A DNA stretch of 64,000 nucleotides from Prescottella sp. R16 (GCF_030656875.1 NZ_CP130943.1:2170001-2234000), one strand, 5' to 3'. Positions 1 through 9,775 are shown, counted from the stretch's first letter. Numbers and translations are program-made. Notes: generated by a model from the sequence alone, not told the origin.

Positions 1-444
1 CTCGGAGGCGTGCGGCTCCCGCAGTTCGGGGTAGCGTGCGAGGCCCTTGACGGCCAGCACCACGGCGATGCCCTCGGGCCAGCCCGCGAGGATCGACACG
101 ACGACGGCGGTCCGCTCCAACAGGCCGATCACCCGGCCGCCCCGGAGCGGGCCGCCGTCGTTCGTTCCGGCCCCGGCATCGGGTTGGCGCCGCGCGAACC
201 GGAAGGCAGCCAACACCATGGGGGCACCACCGGTCGCGGCCGCCACCACCGCGGTGACGTACGTCGCCGCGAGTGCGGCGCCGTGGACCGGGGGCGCGGC
301 CAGTGCGGCGAGGGCTGCACCCGCGGTGGCGAGCGCGGTGACGGCGGCCAGGGCGGCTCCGAGCAGTCCGTGGGCGGACAGGCGTCCGGCGATCGCCCCG
401 ACCACCGCGGTGAGGGCGACGAGGATCAGTGCGAGCGCGGTCAT
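1..444 (-). CDS. hypothetical membrane protein (C-terminus outside window)
   Basis: The reading frame starts at the ATG at 444 and stays open to the window edge, giving 148 codons with no stop. The N-terminal part has three hydrophobic Ala/Val/Leu-rich stretches (about residues 3-18, 24-45 and 56-75), followed by an Arg/Gly-rich cytosolic-like loop and a further hydrophobic segment near residue 115. The start overlaps the stop of the upstream regulator gene as ATGA, so the two are probably translationally coupled and function together. I do not recognise the family. The regulator upstream suggests that this membrane protein is its main target, which is inference. Confidence 0.6.
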   Translation of the reverse strand, partial: MTALALILVALTAVVGAIAGRLSAHGLLGAALAAVTALATAGAALAALAAPPVHGAALAATYVTAVVAAATGGAPMVLAAFRFARRQPDAGAGTNDGGPLRGGRVIGLLERTAVVVSILAGWPEGIAVVLAVKGLARYPELREPHASE

Positions 445-1022
445 CGGTCGGCCCTCGCGAGCAGTCGCGCCGCGAGCCTGCGCCCCGCCGGCTCGGTGTG
501 CCAGCCGGCGGCACTGAGACGCTGGGACACCGCCTGGGTACTGATGCCGAGCTCGGCGGCGGCCTCGGCCTGGGTGAGGCCGCTCTCGACGAGGTCCACG
601 GCGGCCTGCCCGGCCGTGGACCGGCGGGCGATCAGCAGTGCGAGCAGGGTGAGCGCGGTGTCGGCGTCCGCGCCGGCAGCAGGATCCGGGGCCTCGACGG
701 CCACCGGCACCGGCGCCTTCTTGGCCCGTTCCACGGCGCGGCGTGCCGCCTCGAAGGCGGGGCCGCGTCCGGCCCGGGTCTGCTGCGGCAGGGGGTGTTC
801 GACGGGGCCGGCCCCGACCCCGATGCTCCAATGGCTGCGGCGCAGCAGGTCGAGGGCGAGGTCGACGGCCAGGTCCGCGTCGTCGGTGACGGCCTGGACC
901 TCGTCGCCGGCGGTGCGTTCGAACGGGCGCAGCAGCGGACGATCGGCCAGGTCGGTGAGCAGAGAACCGACCCGGTCCACATCGCGTCGACTGCCGCGTT
1001 GGTCCACGGTGAGTACGAACAT
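441..1022 (-). CDS. SatD-like protein with C-terminal helix-turn-helix
   Basis: A 193-residue protein. The N-terminus (FVLTVDQRGSRRDVDRV) resembles the opening of SatD-family proteins, with a small hydrophobic strand followed by an Asp/Gln-Arg-x-Ser motif. The C-terminal third contains a clear helix-turn-helix (LTQAEAAAELGISTQAVSQR, near residues 149-168), so it probably binds DNA. It overlaps the following membrane gene by 4 bp (ATGA). Its own start is preceded 6 nt upstream by a -10-like TAACCT with no ribosome binding site, so the mRNA is probably leaderless. An inverted repeat overlaps the -35 element, which fits autoregulation. The family assignment is from motif memory; the HTH is clear. 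Confidence 0.65.
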   Translation of the reverse strand: MFVLTVDQRGSRRDVDRVGSLLTDLADRPLLRPFERTAGDEVQAVTDDADLAVDLALDLLRRSHWSIGVGAGPVEHPLPQQTRAGRGPAFEAARRAVERAKKAPVPVAVEAPDPAAGADADTALTLLALLIARRSTAGQAAVDLVESGLTQAEAAAELGISTQAVSQRLSAAGWHTEPAGRRLAARLLARADR

Positions 1023-1028
1023 GGTGAA

Positions 1029-1059
1029 AGGTTAGAGCCTTGATTTGCTCATATCAAGG
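1029..1059 (-). promoter_or_regulatory. promoter with overlapping inverted-repeat operator, upstream of the SatD-like gene
   Basis: On the minus strand a TTGATA hexamer (1057-1052) and a TAACCT hexamer (1034-1029) are separated by 17 nt, which is near-ideal sigma-70/SigA spacing. The -10 ends 6 nt before the ATG at 1022. A 7-bp inverted repeat CCTTGAT/ATCAAGG (1038-1044 and 1053-1059) covers the -35 hexamer, and a further CTTGAT half-site lies at 1067-1072. The arrangement suggests a repressor site for the downstream HTH protein. Confidence 0.6.
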
Positions 1060-1061
1060 TT

Positions 1062-1733
1062 TCAGGCTTGATTTTCGGGTGTTTTCTCGGCGGAGGCGAC
1101 CGGTGTGCGGGCGTCGAACAGCAGTCCGACGACACCGATCGCGATACATACCCCGGACAGCACCAGCAGGCCGGGATTCGCGGTGCCGGCCAACGCGTCG
1201 CCGAGCAGGACGACACCGACCGTGCCGGGCAGGATGCCGACCACCGTGGCCAGCGTGTACGGCAGCACCCGGATCGACGACACCCCACAGCAGTAGTTGA
1301 TCACCGAGAACGGGATGGGGGCGATCAGCCGCAACGATCCGACCGCGAGCCAGCCGCGTCGCGCCAGCCGGGCGTCCACGGCCCGCACCGCCGGATGCGT
1401 CAGGTGCGGGACGACGGCGTCACGGCCCATCGCCCGCACGATCACCAACGCCAGGACCGCGGAGATCGTCGTCGCCACGATCGTCACCGTCAGACCCGTC
1501 GCCGCGCCGAACAGCACCCCCGCGCTCACCGTGAACAGGGTGCGCGGCACCGGCGCGATCGTCACCACGGTGTGCACCAGGAAGAACACGAGCGGAAACA
1601 CCGGACCGACCGCGTCCGCCCACGCCCGGATCTGCTCGATCGACGGGTGCGGCAGCAGCGCCGCCACGACGAACAACGCCACGACACCGACGAGCGCGCC
1701 GAGCAGTCGGGGGTCCCGCAGGCGTGTGATCAC
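1062..1733 (-). CDS. TVP38/TMEM64 family (DedA-like) membrane protein
   Basis: A 223-residue integral membrane protein with about five or six hydrophobic segments. The central region carries the VTT/SNARE-associated signature: the APVPRTLFTVSAGVLFG stretch near residues 61-77 and the RLIAPIPFSVINYCCG stretch near 134-149. Members of this family are proposed lipid scramblases or membrane-homeostasis proteins; the substrate here is unknown. The start is a GTG with a -10-like TACCCT (minus strand, 1747-1742) 8 nt upstream and no Shine-Dalgarno sequence, suggesting a leaderless message. The stop is about 40 nt from the SatD-like gene, which has its own promoter. Confidence 0.8.
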   Translation of the reverse strand: MITRLRDPRLLGALVGVVALFVVAALLPHPSIEQIRAWADAVGPVFPLVFFLVHTVVTIAPVPRTLFTVSAGVLFGAATGLTVTIVATTISAVLALVIVRAMGRDAVVPHLTHPAVRAVDARLARRGWLAVGSLRLIAPIPFSVINYCCGVSSIRVLPYTLATVVGILPGTVGVVLLGDALAGTANPGLLVLSGVCIAIGVVGLLFDARTPVASAEKTPENQA

Positions 1734-1741
1734 GATGGATC

Positions 1742-1747
1742 AGGGTA
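1742..1747 (-). promoter_or_regulatory. -10 element (TACCCT) for leaderless TVP38 gene
   Basis: On the minus strand TACCCT ends 8 nt before the GTG at 1733; no purine-rich ribosome binding site lies between. Confidence 0.4.
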
Positions 1748-1757
1748 CGCGCGGCCG

Positions 1758-2588
1758 TTACCGGGCCGGAGTGGTCGGCGCGCTCGGCCGCCGGCACGTC
1801 ACGGTCCCGACCGCGCACACCCGGCCCTCACCGTCGGTGCTCGTCACCCGTACCACCGCGATCGAGCGTCCGGCCCGGACCACCTCCGTGGTGAACACGA
1901 CGTCCGTGTCGACCGGGGCGGGTCGAAAGTAGTTGATCCGCAGCGATGCGGTGTGCATCGGTGCGTTCGGGGTGGAGACGGCCGCGTTGCCGACCAGATC
2001 CATCGCACACGCCTGGACACCGCCGTGCATCACGCCGAGCTTGTTGGCGAGCGCCGGGTTCGACGGCACGACCAGCCGGTCGGTGCCGACGAGACGTCCG
2101 CCGATCCGTTCCAGTGGTGACAGTGGGGCGGGCGGAATCCCGGACGCCGCGGCGACGGGACGCACGACGGTCCCGCTGCGGTCGACGCCGCCGTCGACGA
2201 AGTTTCCCCACGCGGTCGCGGTGGCGACGAGGACACCGTCGGCGTCACGGATCTCGGTGACGGCCACACCGCCGTCACCGGTGATCGCCACGACCCGGCC
2301 CTCGGCGCACAGTTCGGGACCGGTCCATCCGGTCGGTGTGACAAAGTCCACTGACAGGTCGGCGGTCACCAGACCGGCGTGTGTTCCACGCCGGTCCCGC
2401 AGTGTCGCGCCGACACTGTCGTCGACGAGGACACCCAGAGCCGCCGTGGCAGACCCCGAAGCGGAGGCGATCCCGTCGATGTCCATGGTCAGCCGGGTGA
2501 CGTCGCCGAGACGCTGCAACGTGCTCATTCGGAACAACCACTGCGGAGTGATCACGACACCGTCGTCGAGAATGTTCGCCACGCTCAT
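1758..2588 (-). CDS. PaaI-family thioesterase with two hot-dog domains
   Basis: A 276-residue protein made of two hot-dog halves. The first spans roughly residues 15-130 and ends in a typical VVAITGDGGVAVTEIRDADG strand pair. The second (about 160-270) has the classical helix motif NPALANKLGVMHGGVQACAMD, followed by LRINYFRPAPVDTDVVFTTE and a final AVGTVTC strand. Such tandem hot-dog proteins hydrolyse acyl-CoA thioesters; the substrate cannot be read from sequence. It is divergent from the methylmalonyl-CoA mutase operon with about 170 bp between starts. A TAGCCT hexamer 6 nt before the ATG suggests leaderless expression. Confidence 0.8.
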   Translation of the reverse strand: MSVANILDDGVVITPQWLFRMSTLQRLGDVTRLTMDIDGIASASGSATAALGVLVDDSVGATLRDRRGTHAGLVTADLSVDFVTPTGWTGPELCAEGRVVAITGDGGVAVTEIRDADGVLVATATAWGNFVDGGVDRSGTVVRPVAAASGIPPAPLSPLERIGGRLVGTDRLVVPSNPALANKLGVMHGGVQACAMDLVGNAAVSTPNAPMHTASLRINYFRPAPVDTDVVFTTEVVRAGRSIAVVRVTSTDGEGRVCAVGTVTCRRPSAPTTPAR

Positions 2589-2594
2589 GAGCCG

Positions 2595-2600
2595 AGGCTA
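2595..2600 (-). promoter_or_regulatory. -10 element (TAGCCT) for leaderless thioesterase gene
   Basis: On the minus strand TAGCCT ends 6 nt before the ATG at 2588; no Shine-Dalgarno sequence is present. The rest of the divergent spacer (to 2759) belongs to the mutA leader; a TATTGT hexamer near 2686 is a possible -10 for mutA. Confidence 0.45.
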
Positions 2601-2759
2601 GCGAACGGGGGTGGCCTGACACGGGGCGCCGGACAGGTGCGGTTAGCATCACAGATCAACAGGACGGAAGAGTCCTTTGTAAGTCCTATTGTTCTGTTCG
2701 ATCGGAAAACCTGTTCGCCCTCCGGGCGGACGTTCATGAGAGTGAGAGGGAGCCGCCTC

Positions 2760-4673
2760 GTGTCACCAGCTTCACAAGCCGAGGACGCTGCGCACGCCTA
2801 CTCGGAATGGCAGCAGGCCGTCGCCGGTGTGCTCGCCAAGTCGCGTCGAGTCGACGCCGCCGAGCTGGGCCCGGAGCCGCAGAAACTTCTCGAGACCACG
2901 ACGTACGACGGTGTCACCGTGTCGCCGCTGTACACCGGCCGTGACGAGCTGCCCGAGGCGCCGCTGCCCGGTGAGTTCCCGTTCGTCCGCGGTGCGAACG
3001 GCACCCGCGACGTCAACGCGGGCTGGCTGGTGGCCGCACTGTTCGGTCGCGGCGGAAGCGACGTCGCCGCCGTGAACCGTGCGATCCTCGACGGCCTCGA
3101 GAACGGTGTGAGCGCCGTGACCCTGACCGTCGGCGCCGCCGGTGTCCCGGTCGCGTCACTGGATGCCGCACTCGAGGGGGTCCTGCTGGACCTTGCGCCG
3201 CTGACCCTCGACGCCGGAGCGGACACCGCCGCGGCCGCACAGCAGCTGTACACGCTCCTCGACGCGCGGGCCGCCGCCGGTGACGGAGTCACCGACCGTG
3301 CCGCGATCCGTGTCGGCCTGGGCGCGTCCCCGCTGACCGACGCGTTCTCCGGCGCCACCGGCACCTCGTTCGACGCCGTTGCCGCGCTCGCCGAGACCGC
3401 CGCTGCCCGCGCCGAGACCGTCCGCGCGATCACCGTGGACGGCACCGTCTTCCACAACGCCGGCGCCTCCGACGCCGAGGAGCTCGGTGCCGCGGTCGCC
3501 GCCGGTGTCGAGTACCTGCGCGCACTGACCGCGGCGGGCCTGCCGATCACGCAGGCGCTCGGCCAGCTCGAGTTCCGCCTCTCCGCCACCGACGACCAGT
3601 TCCAGTCCGTCGCCAAGTTCCGGGCCGGCCGCCAGGTGTGGGCGCGGATCGCACAGGTGTGCGGCGCGTCCGAGGCCGGTGCCGCCGTGCAGCACGCCGT
3701 CACGTCGGCGGCGATGATGTCGCAGCGCGACCCGTGGGTGAACATGCTCCGCACCACCCTGGCCGCGTTCGGTGCCGGTGTCGGCGGTGCCGACTCGGTG
3801 ACCGTCCTGCCGTTCGACGTCGCCCTGCCCGCCGGTGCTGCCGGTGTGTCGACGTCGTTCTCCGAGCGCATCGCCCGCAACACGCAGCTGCTGCTGCTCG
3901 AGGAATCGCACCTCGGCCGCGTCCTCGATCCGGGTGCCGGTTCGTGGTACGTCGAGCAGCTGACCGAGCAGGTCGCCGCGAAGGCGTGGGAATTCTTCCA
4001 GCAGATCGAGGCCGCCGGCGGTTACCGTGCCGCGCTCGACGCCGGTGTCGTCGCCGAGAAGATCGCCGCCACCAAGGCCGCCCGCGACTCCGACATCGCG
4101 CACCGCCGCACCGCCGTCACCGGCGTCAACGAGTTCCCGAACCTTGCCGAGGATCCGCTGCCCGCGGGTGTCGCCGAGGCCGGGACCACGGTCGCCGGCA
4201 CCCCCGTCGCCCGCTACGGTGCGGCGTTCGAGGCACTGCGGGACCGCTCCGACGCCTACGTCGCCGCCCACGGCGTCCGCCCGCGGGTGCTGCTGGCGCC
4301 GCTGGGTTCGGTCGCCGAGCACAACGTGCGCACCACGTTCGCGGCCAACCTCCTCGCCTCCGGTGGCATCGAGGCCGTCAACCCGGGTCCGCTGGATCCG
4401 GCCGACGGCTCCCTCGCCGCCGCCGTGCAGGACGCCGGCGTGTCGATCGCCGTGCTGTGCGGCACCGACAAGCGCTACGGCGACCAGGGTGGCGCCGCGG
4501 TGGCCGCGCTGCGCGACGCGGGCATCGGACAGGTTCTGCTGGCCGGCCCGGAGAAGATTTTCGCGGAGGCTCCCGACGCCCAGCGTCCGGACGCCTTCCT
4601 CACCGCTCGCATCGACGCGGTCGCGGCCCTGACCGCGCTGTTCGACGCTATCGAGACTGGGAGCACCAAGTGA
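2760..4673 (+). CDS. mutA: methylmalonyl-CoA mutase small subunit
   Basis: A 637-residue beta (small) chain of the heterodimeric methylmalonyl-CoA mutase, which interconverts methylmalonyl-CoA and succinyl-CoA in propionate metabolism. It has the TIM-barrel mutase domain, with motifs shared with the large chain such as [20 protein letters not shown] and [13 protein letters not shown], and a C-terminal Rossmann domain. The C-terminal domain lacks the DxHxxG cobalamin ligand, as expected for the non-catalytic subunit. I chose the GTG at 2760 because GAGAGGGAG lies about 8 nt upstream; an in-frame ATG at 2736 is possible. The stop overlaps the mutB start as GTGA, so the subunits are translationally coupled. 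Confidence 0.93.
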   Translation: MSPASQAEDAAHAYSEWQQAVAGVLAKSRRVDAAELGPEPQKLLETTTYDGVTVSPLYTGRDELPEAPLPGEFPFVRGANGTRDVNAGWLVAALFGRGGSDVAAVNRAILDGLENGVSAVTLTVGAAGVPVASLDAALEGVLLDLAPLTLDAGADTAAAAQQLYTLLDARAAAGDGVTDRAAIRVGLGASPLTDAFSGATGTSFDAVAALAETAAARAETVRAITVDGTVFHNAGASDAEELGAAVAAGVEYLRALTAAGLPITQALGQLEFRLSATDDQFQSVAKFRAGRQVWARIAQVCGASEAGAAVQHAVTSAAMMSQRDPWVNMLRTTLAAFGAGVGGADSVTVLPFDVALPAGAAGVSTSFSERIARNTQLLLLEESHLGRVLDPGAGSWYVEQLTEQVAAKAWEFFQQIEAAGGYRAALDAGVVAEKIAATKAARDSDIAHRRTAVTGVNEFPNLAEDPLPAGVAEAGTTVAGTPVARYGAAFEALRDRSDAYVAAHGVRPRVLLAPLGSVAEHNVRTTFAANLLASGGIEAVNPGPLDPADGSLAAAVQDAGVSIAVLCGTDKRYGDQGGAAVAALRDAGIGQVLLAGPEKIFAEAPDAQRPDAFLTARIDAVAALTALFDAIETGSTK

Positions 4674-6931
4674 GCACCAACGAGGTCACGCACGAGATCG
4701 GCAGCTTCGCCGACGTCGCGCTGACGGACCCGCAGTCCCCGACCCCGGCCGCCCCCACCGCGGAGCAGGCTCAGGAGCTCGTCGAGAACCTGGCGTCCGC
4801 GAACGGCTACACGCCCGAGCAGGTCGTGTGGTCGACGCCCGAGGGCATCGACGTCAAGCCCGTCTACACCAAGGCGGACCGGGACGCCGCCGCGGCCGAC
4901 GGCTACCCGCTGGGCAGCTACCCGGGTGCGGCGCCGTACCTGCGTGGCCCGTACCCGACGATGTACGTCAACCAGCCGTGGACCATCCGCCAGTACGCGG
5001 GCTTCTCCACCGCCGCCGAGTCCAACGCGTTCTACCGGCGCAACCTCGCGTCCGGTCAGAAGGGCCTGTCGGTCGCGTTCGACCTCGCGACGCACCGCGG
5101 CTACGACTCCGATCACCCGCGCGTGCAGGGTGACGTCGGCATGGCCGGTGTCGCGATCGACTCGATCCTCGACATGCGTCAGCTGTTCGACGGCATCGAC
5201 CTGTCGCAGGTGTCGGTGTCGATGACCATGAACGGCGCGGTGCTGCCGATCCTGGCGCTGTACGTCGTGGCCGCCGAGGAGCAGGGTGTCGCTCCCGAGC
5301 AGCTGGCCGGAACCATTCAGAACGACATTCTGAAGGAGTTCATGGTCCGCAACACGTACATCTACCCGCCGAAGCCGTCGATGCGGATCATCTCCGACAT
5401 CTTCGCGTACACGTCGGCGAAGATGCCGAAGTTCAACTCGATCTCCATCTCCGGCTACCACATCCAGGAAGCCGGTGCGACGGCCGACCTGGAGCTGGCG
5501 TACACGCTGGCCGACGGCATCGAGTACATCCGCGCCGGCCTCGACGCGGGCATGGACATCGACAAGTTCGCGCCGCGGCTGTCGTTCTTCTGGGCGATCG
5601 GCATGAACTTCTTCATGGAGGTCGCCAAGCTGCGCGCCGGGCGTCTGCTGTGGGCCGAGCTGGTCGAGAAGTTCGCGCCGAAGAACGCCAAGTCGCTGTC
5701 GCTGCGCACGCATTCGCAGACGTCGGGCTGGTCGCTCACCGCGCAGGACGTGTTCAACAACGTCGCCCGCACGTGTGTCGAGGCGATGGCCGCGACGCAG
5801 GGCCACACCCAGTCGCTGCACACCAACGCCCTCGACGAGGCGATCGCGCTGCCGACCGATTTCTCGGCCCGTATCGCGCGTAACACGCAGCTGCTGATCC
5901 AGCAGGAGTCGAACACGGTCCGGCCGATCGACCCGTGGGGCGGCTCGCACTACGTCGAGTGGCTCACCAACGAGCTCGCGAACCGTGCCCGCAAGCACAT
6001 CGCCGAGGTCGAGGAGGCCGGCGGCATGGCCCAGGCCATCGGTGAGGGCATCCCGAAGCTGCGCATCGAGGAGGCCGCGGCCCGTACGCAGGCCCGTATC
6101 GACTCCGGCCGGCAGCCGCTGATCGGTGTCAACAAGTATGTGCCGGACGAGCCGGACAGCATCGAGGTCCTCAAGGTCGACAACACCAAGGTGCGTGCCG
6201 AGCAGCTCGCGAAGCTGAAGCAGCTGCGCGCCGAGCGTGACGAGGCCGCCACCCAGGCCGCGCTCGCCGAGCTCACCCGTGCCGCTGCCTCGACCGAGGG
6301 TGGCATGGAGAACAACCTGCTGGCCCTCGCGATCGACGCCGCCCGCGCCAAGGCGACCGGTGGCGAGATCTCCGACGCGCTCGAGAAGGTGTACGGGCGT
6401 CATCAGGCCGAGATCCGGACCATCAGTGGTGTGTACCGGGACGAGGCCGGAAAGGCGGGCAACATCAGCTCCGCAATCGAACTCGTCGAGAAGTTCGCCG
6501 AGGCGGAGGGCCGTCGCCCCCGCATCCTCGTCGCGAAGATGGGTCAGGACGGTCACGACCGCGGCCAGAAGGTGATCTCCACCGGTTTCGCGGACCTCGG
6601 CTTCGACGTCGACGTCGGACCGCTGTTCCAGACCCCCGAGGAGGTCGCCCAGCAGGCGGCCGACGCCGACGTCCACATCGTCGGTGTGTCCTCCCTCGCC
6701 GCCGGTCACCTCACCCTGGTGCCGGCGCTGCGGGAGGCTCTCGCGGAGGTCGGACGCCCCGACATCATGGTCGTCGTCGGTGGTGTCATCCCGCCGGGTG
6801 ACTTCGACGAGCTGTACGAGGCCGGTGCGGCCGCCATCTTCCCGCCCGGCACGGTCCTCGCCGACGCGGCGGTCGGCCTGCTGAACAAGCTGTCGGAACA
6901 GTTGGGACACGAGACGATTGCTGCAGACTAG
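4670..6931 (+). CDS. mutB: methylmalonyl-CoA mutase large (catalytic) subunit
   Basis: A 753-residue adenosylcobalamin-dependent catalytic chain. The N-terminal barrel contains the substrate-channel motif [21 protein letters not shown] near residues 86-106 and the family signature around [12 protein letters not shown]. The C-terminal cobalamin domain has MGQDGHDRG, with His629 as the lower cobalt ligand, and the GGVIPPGD loop. Start is the GTG at 4670, overlapping the mutA stop by 4 bp; the end overlaps meaB by 14 bp. This is the standard actinobacterial mutA-mutB-meaB operon. Confidence 0.97.
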   Translation: MSTNEVTHEIGSFADVALTDPQSPTPAAPTAEQAQELVENLASANGYTPEQVVWSTPEGIDVKPVYTKADRDAAAADGYPLGSYPGAAPYLRGPYPTMYVNQPWTIRQYAGFSTAAESNAFYRRNLASGQKGLSVAFDLATHRGYDSDHPRVQGDVGMAGVAIDSILDMRQLFDGIDLSQVSVSMTMNGAVLPILALYVVAAEEQGVAPEQLAGTIQNDILKEFMVRNTYIYPPKPSMRIISDIFAYTSAKMPKFNSISISGYHIQEAGATADLELAYTLADGIEYIRAGLDAGMDIDKFAPRLSFFWAIGMNFFMEVAKLRAGRLLWAELVEKFAPKNAKSLSLRTHSQTSGWSLTAQDVFNNVARTCVEAMAATQGHTQSLHTNALDEAIALPTDFSARIARNTQLLIQQESNTVRPIDPWGGSHYVEWLTNELANRARKHIAEVEEAGGMAQAIGEGIPKLRIEEAAARTQARIDSGRQPLIGVNKYVPDEPDSIEVLKVDNTKVRAEQLAKLKQLRAERDEAATQAALAELTRAAASTEGGMENNLLALAIDAARAKATGGEISDALEKVYGRHQAEIRTISGVYRDEAGKAGNISSAIELVEKFAEAEGRRPRILVAKMGQDGHDRGQKVISTGFADLGFDVDVGPLFQTPEEVAQQAADADVHIVGVSSLAAGHLTLVPALREALAEVGRPDIMVVVGGVIPPGDFDELYEAGAAAIFPPGTVLADAAVGLLNKLSEQLGHETIAAD

Positions 6932-7919
6932 TCGTCCGCCGCTGGACCTGGACGCGCTCGGTGACGCGGTCCTGGCGGGTTCGCGAGCACAGATCTCCAA
7001 GGCGATCACGCTCGTCGAGTCCACCCGGACCGATCACCGGGAACAGGCGCAGCAGCTGCTGCTGCGCCTGCTCCCGCACGCCGGCAAGGCGATCCGGGTA
7101 GGGATCACCGGTGTCCCCGGGGTGGGTAAGTCCACGACCATCGAGGCTCTCGGGATGCACCTGCTCTCGCTGGGGCACAAGGTCGCGGTGCTCGCGGTCG
7201 ATCCGTCCTCGACCCGCACCGGCGGGTCGATCCTCGGTGACAAGACCCGGATGCAGAACCTGTCGGTGGAGCCGAACGCGTTCATCCGACCGTCTCCGAC
7301 GTCGGGCACGCTCGGCGGGGTCGCGAAGGCGACCCGGGAGACGATGGTGCTGCTCGAGGCCGCCGGCTACGACGTGATCCTCGTCGAAACCGTCGGGGTG
7401 GGGCAGTCGGAGGTGACGGTCGCCAACATGGTCGACACGTTCACGTTCCTCACCCTCGCCCGCACCGGCGACCAGTTGCAGGGCATCAAGAAGGGTGTCC
7501 TCGAGCTCGCCGACATCGTCAGCGTCAACAAGGCCGACGGCAAGCATCAGGCGGAGGCGCGGGTCGCGGCCCGGGAACTGTCCGGGGCGCTGCACCTGAT
7601 CTATCCGCACGACGCCCTGTGGCGGCCGCCGGTGCTGACGATGAGCGCGCTCGAGAACGACGGCATCGACAAGTTCTGGGACGAGGTGCTGCGGCACCGG
7701 CAGGTCCTCGGTGACGCCGGGGAACTCGAACGCAAGCGGCACCAGCAGCAGGTGGACTGGACGTGGTCGATGGTCCACGACCAACTGCTGCGCCGTCTCG
7801 AATCCAACGAGCAGGTCAAGGCGATCCGTGGCCGGGTCGAGCAGCGGGTGCGGGAGGGGTCGCTCACCGCGGCTCTCGCCGCCCGCAGCATCCTCGACGC
7901 GTTCGACGGCACGGACTAG
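6918..7919 (+). CDS. meaB: methylmalonyl-CoA mutase-associated GTPase MeaB
   Basis: A 333-residue G3E-family P-loop GTPase that loads and protects the cobalamin cofactor of methylmalonyl-CoA mutase. Visible motifs are the Walker A GVPGVGKS (residues 65-72), the switch segment [18 protein letters not shown], the Walker B region [13 protein letters not shown] and the base-recognition NKAD. The best start is the TTG at 6918, inside the 3' end of mutB (14-bp overlap), with GGGACACGAG upstream. The gene is followed at once by a strong hairpin. Function and operon context agree fully. Confidence 0.95.
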   Translation: MLQTSRPPLDLDALGDAVLAGSRAQISKAITLVESTRTDHREQAQQLLLRLLPHAGKAIRVGITGVPGVGKSTTIEALGMHLLSLGHKVAVLAVDPSSTRTGGSILGDKTRMQNLSVEPNAFIRPSPTSGTLGGVAKATRETMVLLEAAGYDVILVETVGVGQSEVTVANMVDTFTFLTLARTGDQLQGIKKGVLELADIVSVNKADGKHQAEARVAARELSGALHLIYPHDALWRPPVLTMSALENDGIDKFWDEVLRHRQVLGDAGELERKRHQQQVDWTWSMVHDQLLRRLESNEQVKAIRGRVEQRVREGSLTAALAARSILDAFDGTD

Positions 7920-7924
7920 ATTCG

Positions 7925-7968
7925 ACGTCTCGGGCCCCGCACCTGCACAGGTGCGGGGCCCGAGACGT
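7925..7968. terminator. perfect 20-bp hairpin between meaB and the TetR gene
   Basis: Positions 7925-7944 are exactly complementary to 7949-7968 around a GCAC loop. The genes on both sides converge on it (meaB ends at 7919, the TetR gene at 7985), so it can act as a bidirectional terminator. It lacks a U-tract, as is common for actinobacterial terminators. Confidence 0.8.
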
Positions 7969-7984
7969 ATGCCGGACAGGGCCG

Positions 7985-8662
7985 CTAGGCGCAGGCCTGT
8001 TCCGTGACCGGCGTGTTCGGGATCGATTCAGGGCGCGACCAGCGGGCTGCGCGGATGCCGGCGAGTTCGTCGACGTCATCGGTGGCGGCGACGGACGGGA
8101 GCAGCAACTGCCACATGGCGTCGACGCGATGCTCGAGGTCCTGCCGGCAGGTCAGGACCTGGGACACCAGCTGGGCGCCGGTGAACGCTTCGGCGAGGAA
8201 CCGGGCGAAGGTGCCGGCGTCGATGGTCGCGGCGATCTGCCCGCGCGCGATCCCGGCCTCGACGATCGCCCGGGCGGCCTCGATCCAATCGCGGTACGGC
8301 TGGTCCCGGCCGCCGACGGAACCGAATTCGAGGACGAGCCGGATACCGGCCCGCACGATCGGATCCTCGATGAGCTGCCGCGCCGTCTCGTGCGTGAGCA
8401 TCACGAGCTGGCGCAGCGCGTCCGTCCCGGTGTCCGCGATCGCAGCGACCGTGTCGAGCGATATGCGGTGCTGTTCGGCGATGACGACGCTCGCGAGGTC
8501 GTCCTTGGATTGGAAGTGGAAGTAGAGGGCGCCCTTGGTGGTGCCCGCGCCGGCGACGATGTCGCCGAGGCTCGCGCCCTCGAATCCGCAGCGCTCGAAC
8601 ATGCGCGCCGCACCGGTGATGATCTGCTGCCGTGTTGCCACGGCTCGTGCTTGCTTTACCAC
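7985..8662 (-). CDS. TetR-family regulator of the ScbR/ArpA (gamma-butyrolactone receptor) type
   Basis: A 225-residue regulator. The N-terminal DNA-binding domain matches the autoregulator-receptor subfamily closely: VKQARAVATRQQIITGAA, then FERCGFEGASLGDIVAGAG and TTKGALYFHFQSKDDLA. The C-terminal ligand domain is the usual all-helical TetR core. In streptomycetes these proteins bind gamma-butyrolactones or related signals; the ligand here is unknown and no butyrolactone synthase (AfsA-like) gene is in the window. I chose the GTG at 8662 because AAAGG lies 8 nt upstream, rather than the longer frame to 8704. A perfect inverted repeat sits just upstream. Confidence 0.85.
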   Translation of the reverse strand: MVKQARAVATRQQIITGAARMFERCGFEGASLGDIVAGAGTTKGALYFHFQSKDDLASVVIAEQHRISLDTVAAIADTGTDALRQLVMLTHETARQLIEDPIVRAGIRLVLEFGSVGGRDQPYRDWIEAARAIVEAGIARGQIAATIDAGTFARFLAEAFTGAQLVSQVLTCRQDLEHRVDAMWQLLLPSVAATDDVDELAGIRAARWSRPESIPNTPVTEQACA

Positions 8663-8682
8663 GTGAAATGCCTTTCCCCGAC

Positions 8683-8743
8683 TTTCGACGATCCGGTGTG
8701 CCACCCACCGGGCTCGGCGGGGCGCACGCGCGGATCGTCGAAA
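8683..8743. promoter_or_regulatory. widely spaced perfect 13-bp inverted repeat upstream of the TetR gene
   Basis: TTTCGACGATCCG at 8683-8695 is repeated in inverted form at 8731-8743, separated by 35 bp. It lies 21 bp upstream of the regulator start and is outside any gene. A smaller palindrome CGAAC-N5-GTTCG follows at 8756-8770, straddling the end of the nucleoside hydrolase gene. Candidate operator or looping site for the TetR protein. Confidence 0.5.
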
Positions 8744-8752
8744 CCGTACCAG

Positions 8753-9775
8753 TTACGAACCTAACGTTCGGTTGACCTGGTGAACGTCGAGGAGACGGGC
8801 GAGTGCCGCCACGTGCCGGACGACGTCGTCGACGAAGGCGTCGGGGTCGGCGTCGACGACGATCCGAGCGTTCGGCGGGCGGCCCCACAGGCCTGCGTGA
8901 TCGGCGACGGTCTGGCCACGGGTGATCCGTCCGGCGGTCTCGACGTCCACCGCCGTGGGCCGCATCCGGGCGATCCCGGGGTCGAGGGCGACGGCTGCAG
9001 CGAACGGGTCGTGCAGGTGCGCGAAGTACTCGTACCCGTGGTCGCGGTGGAACTCGAAGTAGAACCGCAGGGCATCCGAGACGAGTCGCACGACCGGATT
9101 GTCCGTGCTCGCCGGACCGCCGGCGAGCACGGACAACCGGTGCAGATGCTCGGGGCGCAGGATCATCCGTTCGGTGATGTCGAGTCCGCACACGATCGGT
9201 GACCGCTGCGGTGGGACGACGGAGAACGCGTCGAACACCTCGGCCGCAGCCTCGGGGTCCACCGAGATGTTCCACTCCGCGACCGGGGTCGTGTTGCCGG
9301 GGTGCGCGAACGCGCCGCCCATGATCACCAGCTGCCGCAGCCGGTGCGGCAGTTCGGGATCCGAGCGGATCGCCAGCGCCAGATTCGTCAGCGGCCCGGT
9401 GACCAGGCCGGTCAGCTCGCCGGGGCGGGCTCGCGTCAGTTCGATCCAGGTCTGCGCTGCGGACCGCGCCGACGGCCGCCGCAGGGTGCGGGGGAGCCGC
9501 GCATATCCCAGCCCCCGCGGGCCGTGGGTGTCCTCGGTGGTGCGCAGCGGCGCCGACAGCGGGCCGGGTGCGCCGGCCGCCACCTCGATGTCGGTGCGTC
9601 CGCACAGTTCGAGCAGGGCCAGATTGTTCTCGACGACCTGCTCGGTGGGGACGTTGCCGGCCGTGGAGAGCACCGCCACGACGTCCGCATCGTCGTGGGA
9701 GAGCAGGTACAGCAGCGCGATCGCGTCGTCGATACCGGTGTCGACGTCGACGATCAAGGGGGTCGGACCGGTCAC
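8753..9775 (-). CDS. nucleoside hydrolase (IunH family)
   Basis: A 340-residue inosine/uridine-preferring nucleoside hydrolase homologue, which would split ribonucleosides into base and ribose. The Ca2+-binding N-terminal signature DVDTGIDDA is at residues 10-18, with the family motifs VTGPLTNLALAI and MGGAF further on and a C-terminal Asp-containing segment (HDPFAAAVALDP). The GTG at 9775 gives the standard N-terminus; TAACCT ends 7 nt upstream, suggesting leaderless expression. Exact base preference cannot be inferred. Confidence 0.88.
   Translation of the reverse strand: MTGPTPLIVDVDTGIDDAIALLYLLSHDDADVVAVLSTAGNVPTEQVVENNLALLELCGRTDIEVAAGAPGPLSAPLRTTEDTHGPRGLGYARLPRTLRRPSARSAAQTWIELTRARPGELTGLVTGPLTNLALAIRSDPELPHRLRQLVIMGGAFAHPGNTTPVAEWNISVDPEAAAEVFDAFSVVPPQRSPIVCGLDITERMILRPEHLHRLSVLAGGPASTDNPVVRLVSDALRFYFEFHRDHGYEYFAHLHDPFAAAVALDPGIARMRPTAVDVETAGRITRGQTVADHAGLWGRPPNARIVVDADPDAFVDDVVRHVAALARLLDVHQVNRTLGS

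Noticed and set aside
4475..7024. 849-codon minus-strand frame opposite mutB
   Set aside because: Composition typical of antisense to high-GC codons, no recognisable motifs, and it covers the well-supported mutB gene.
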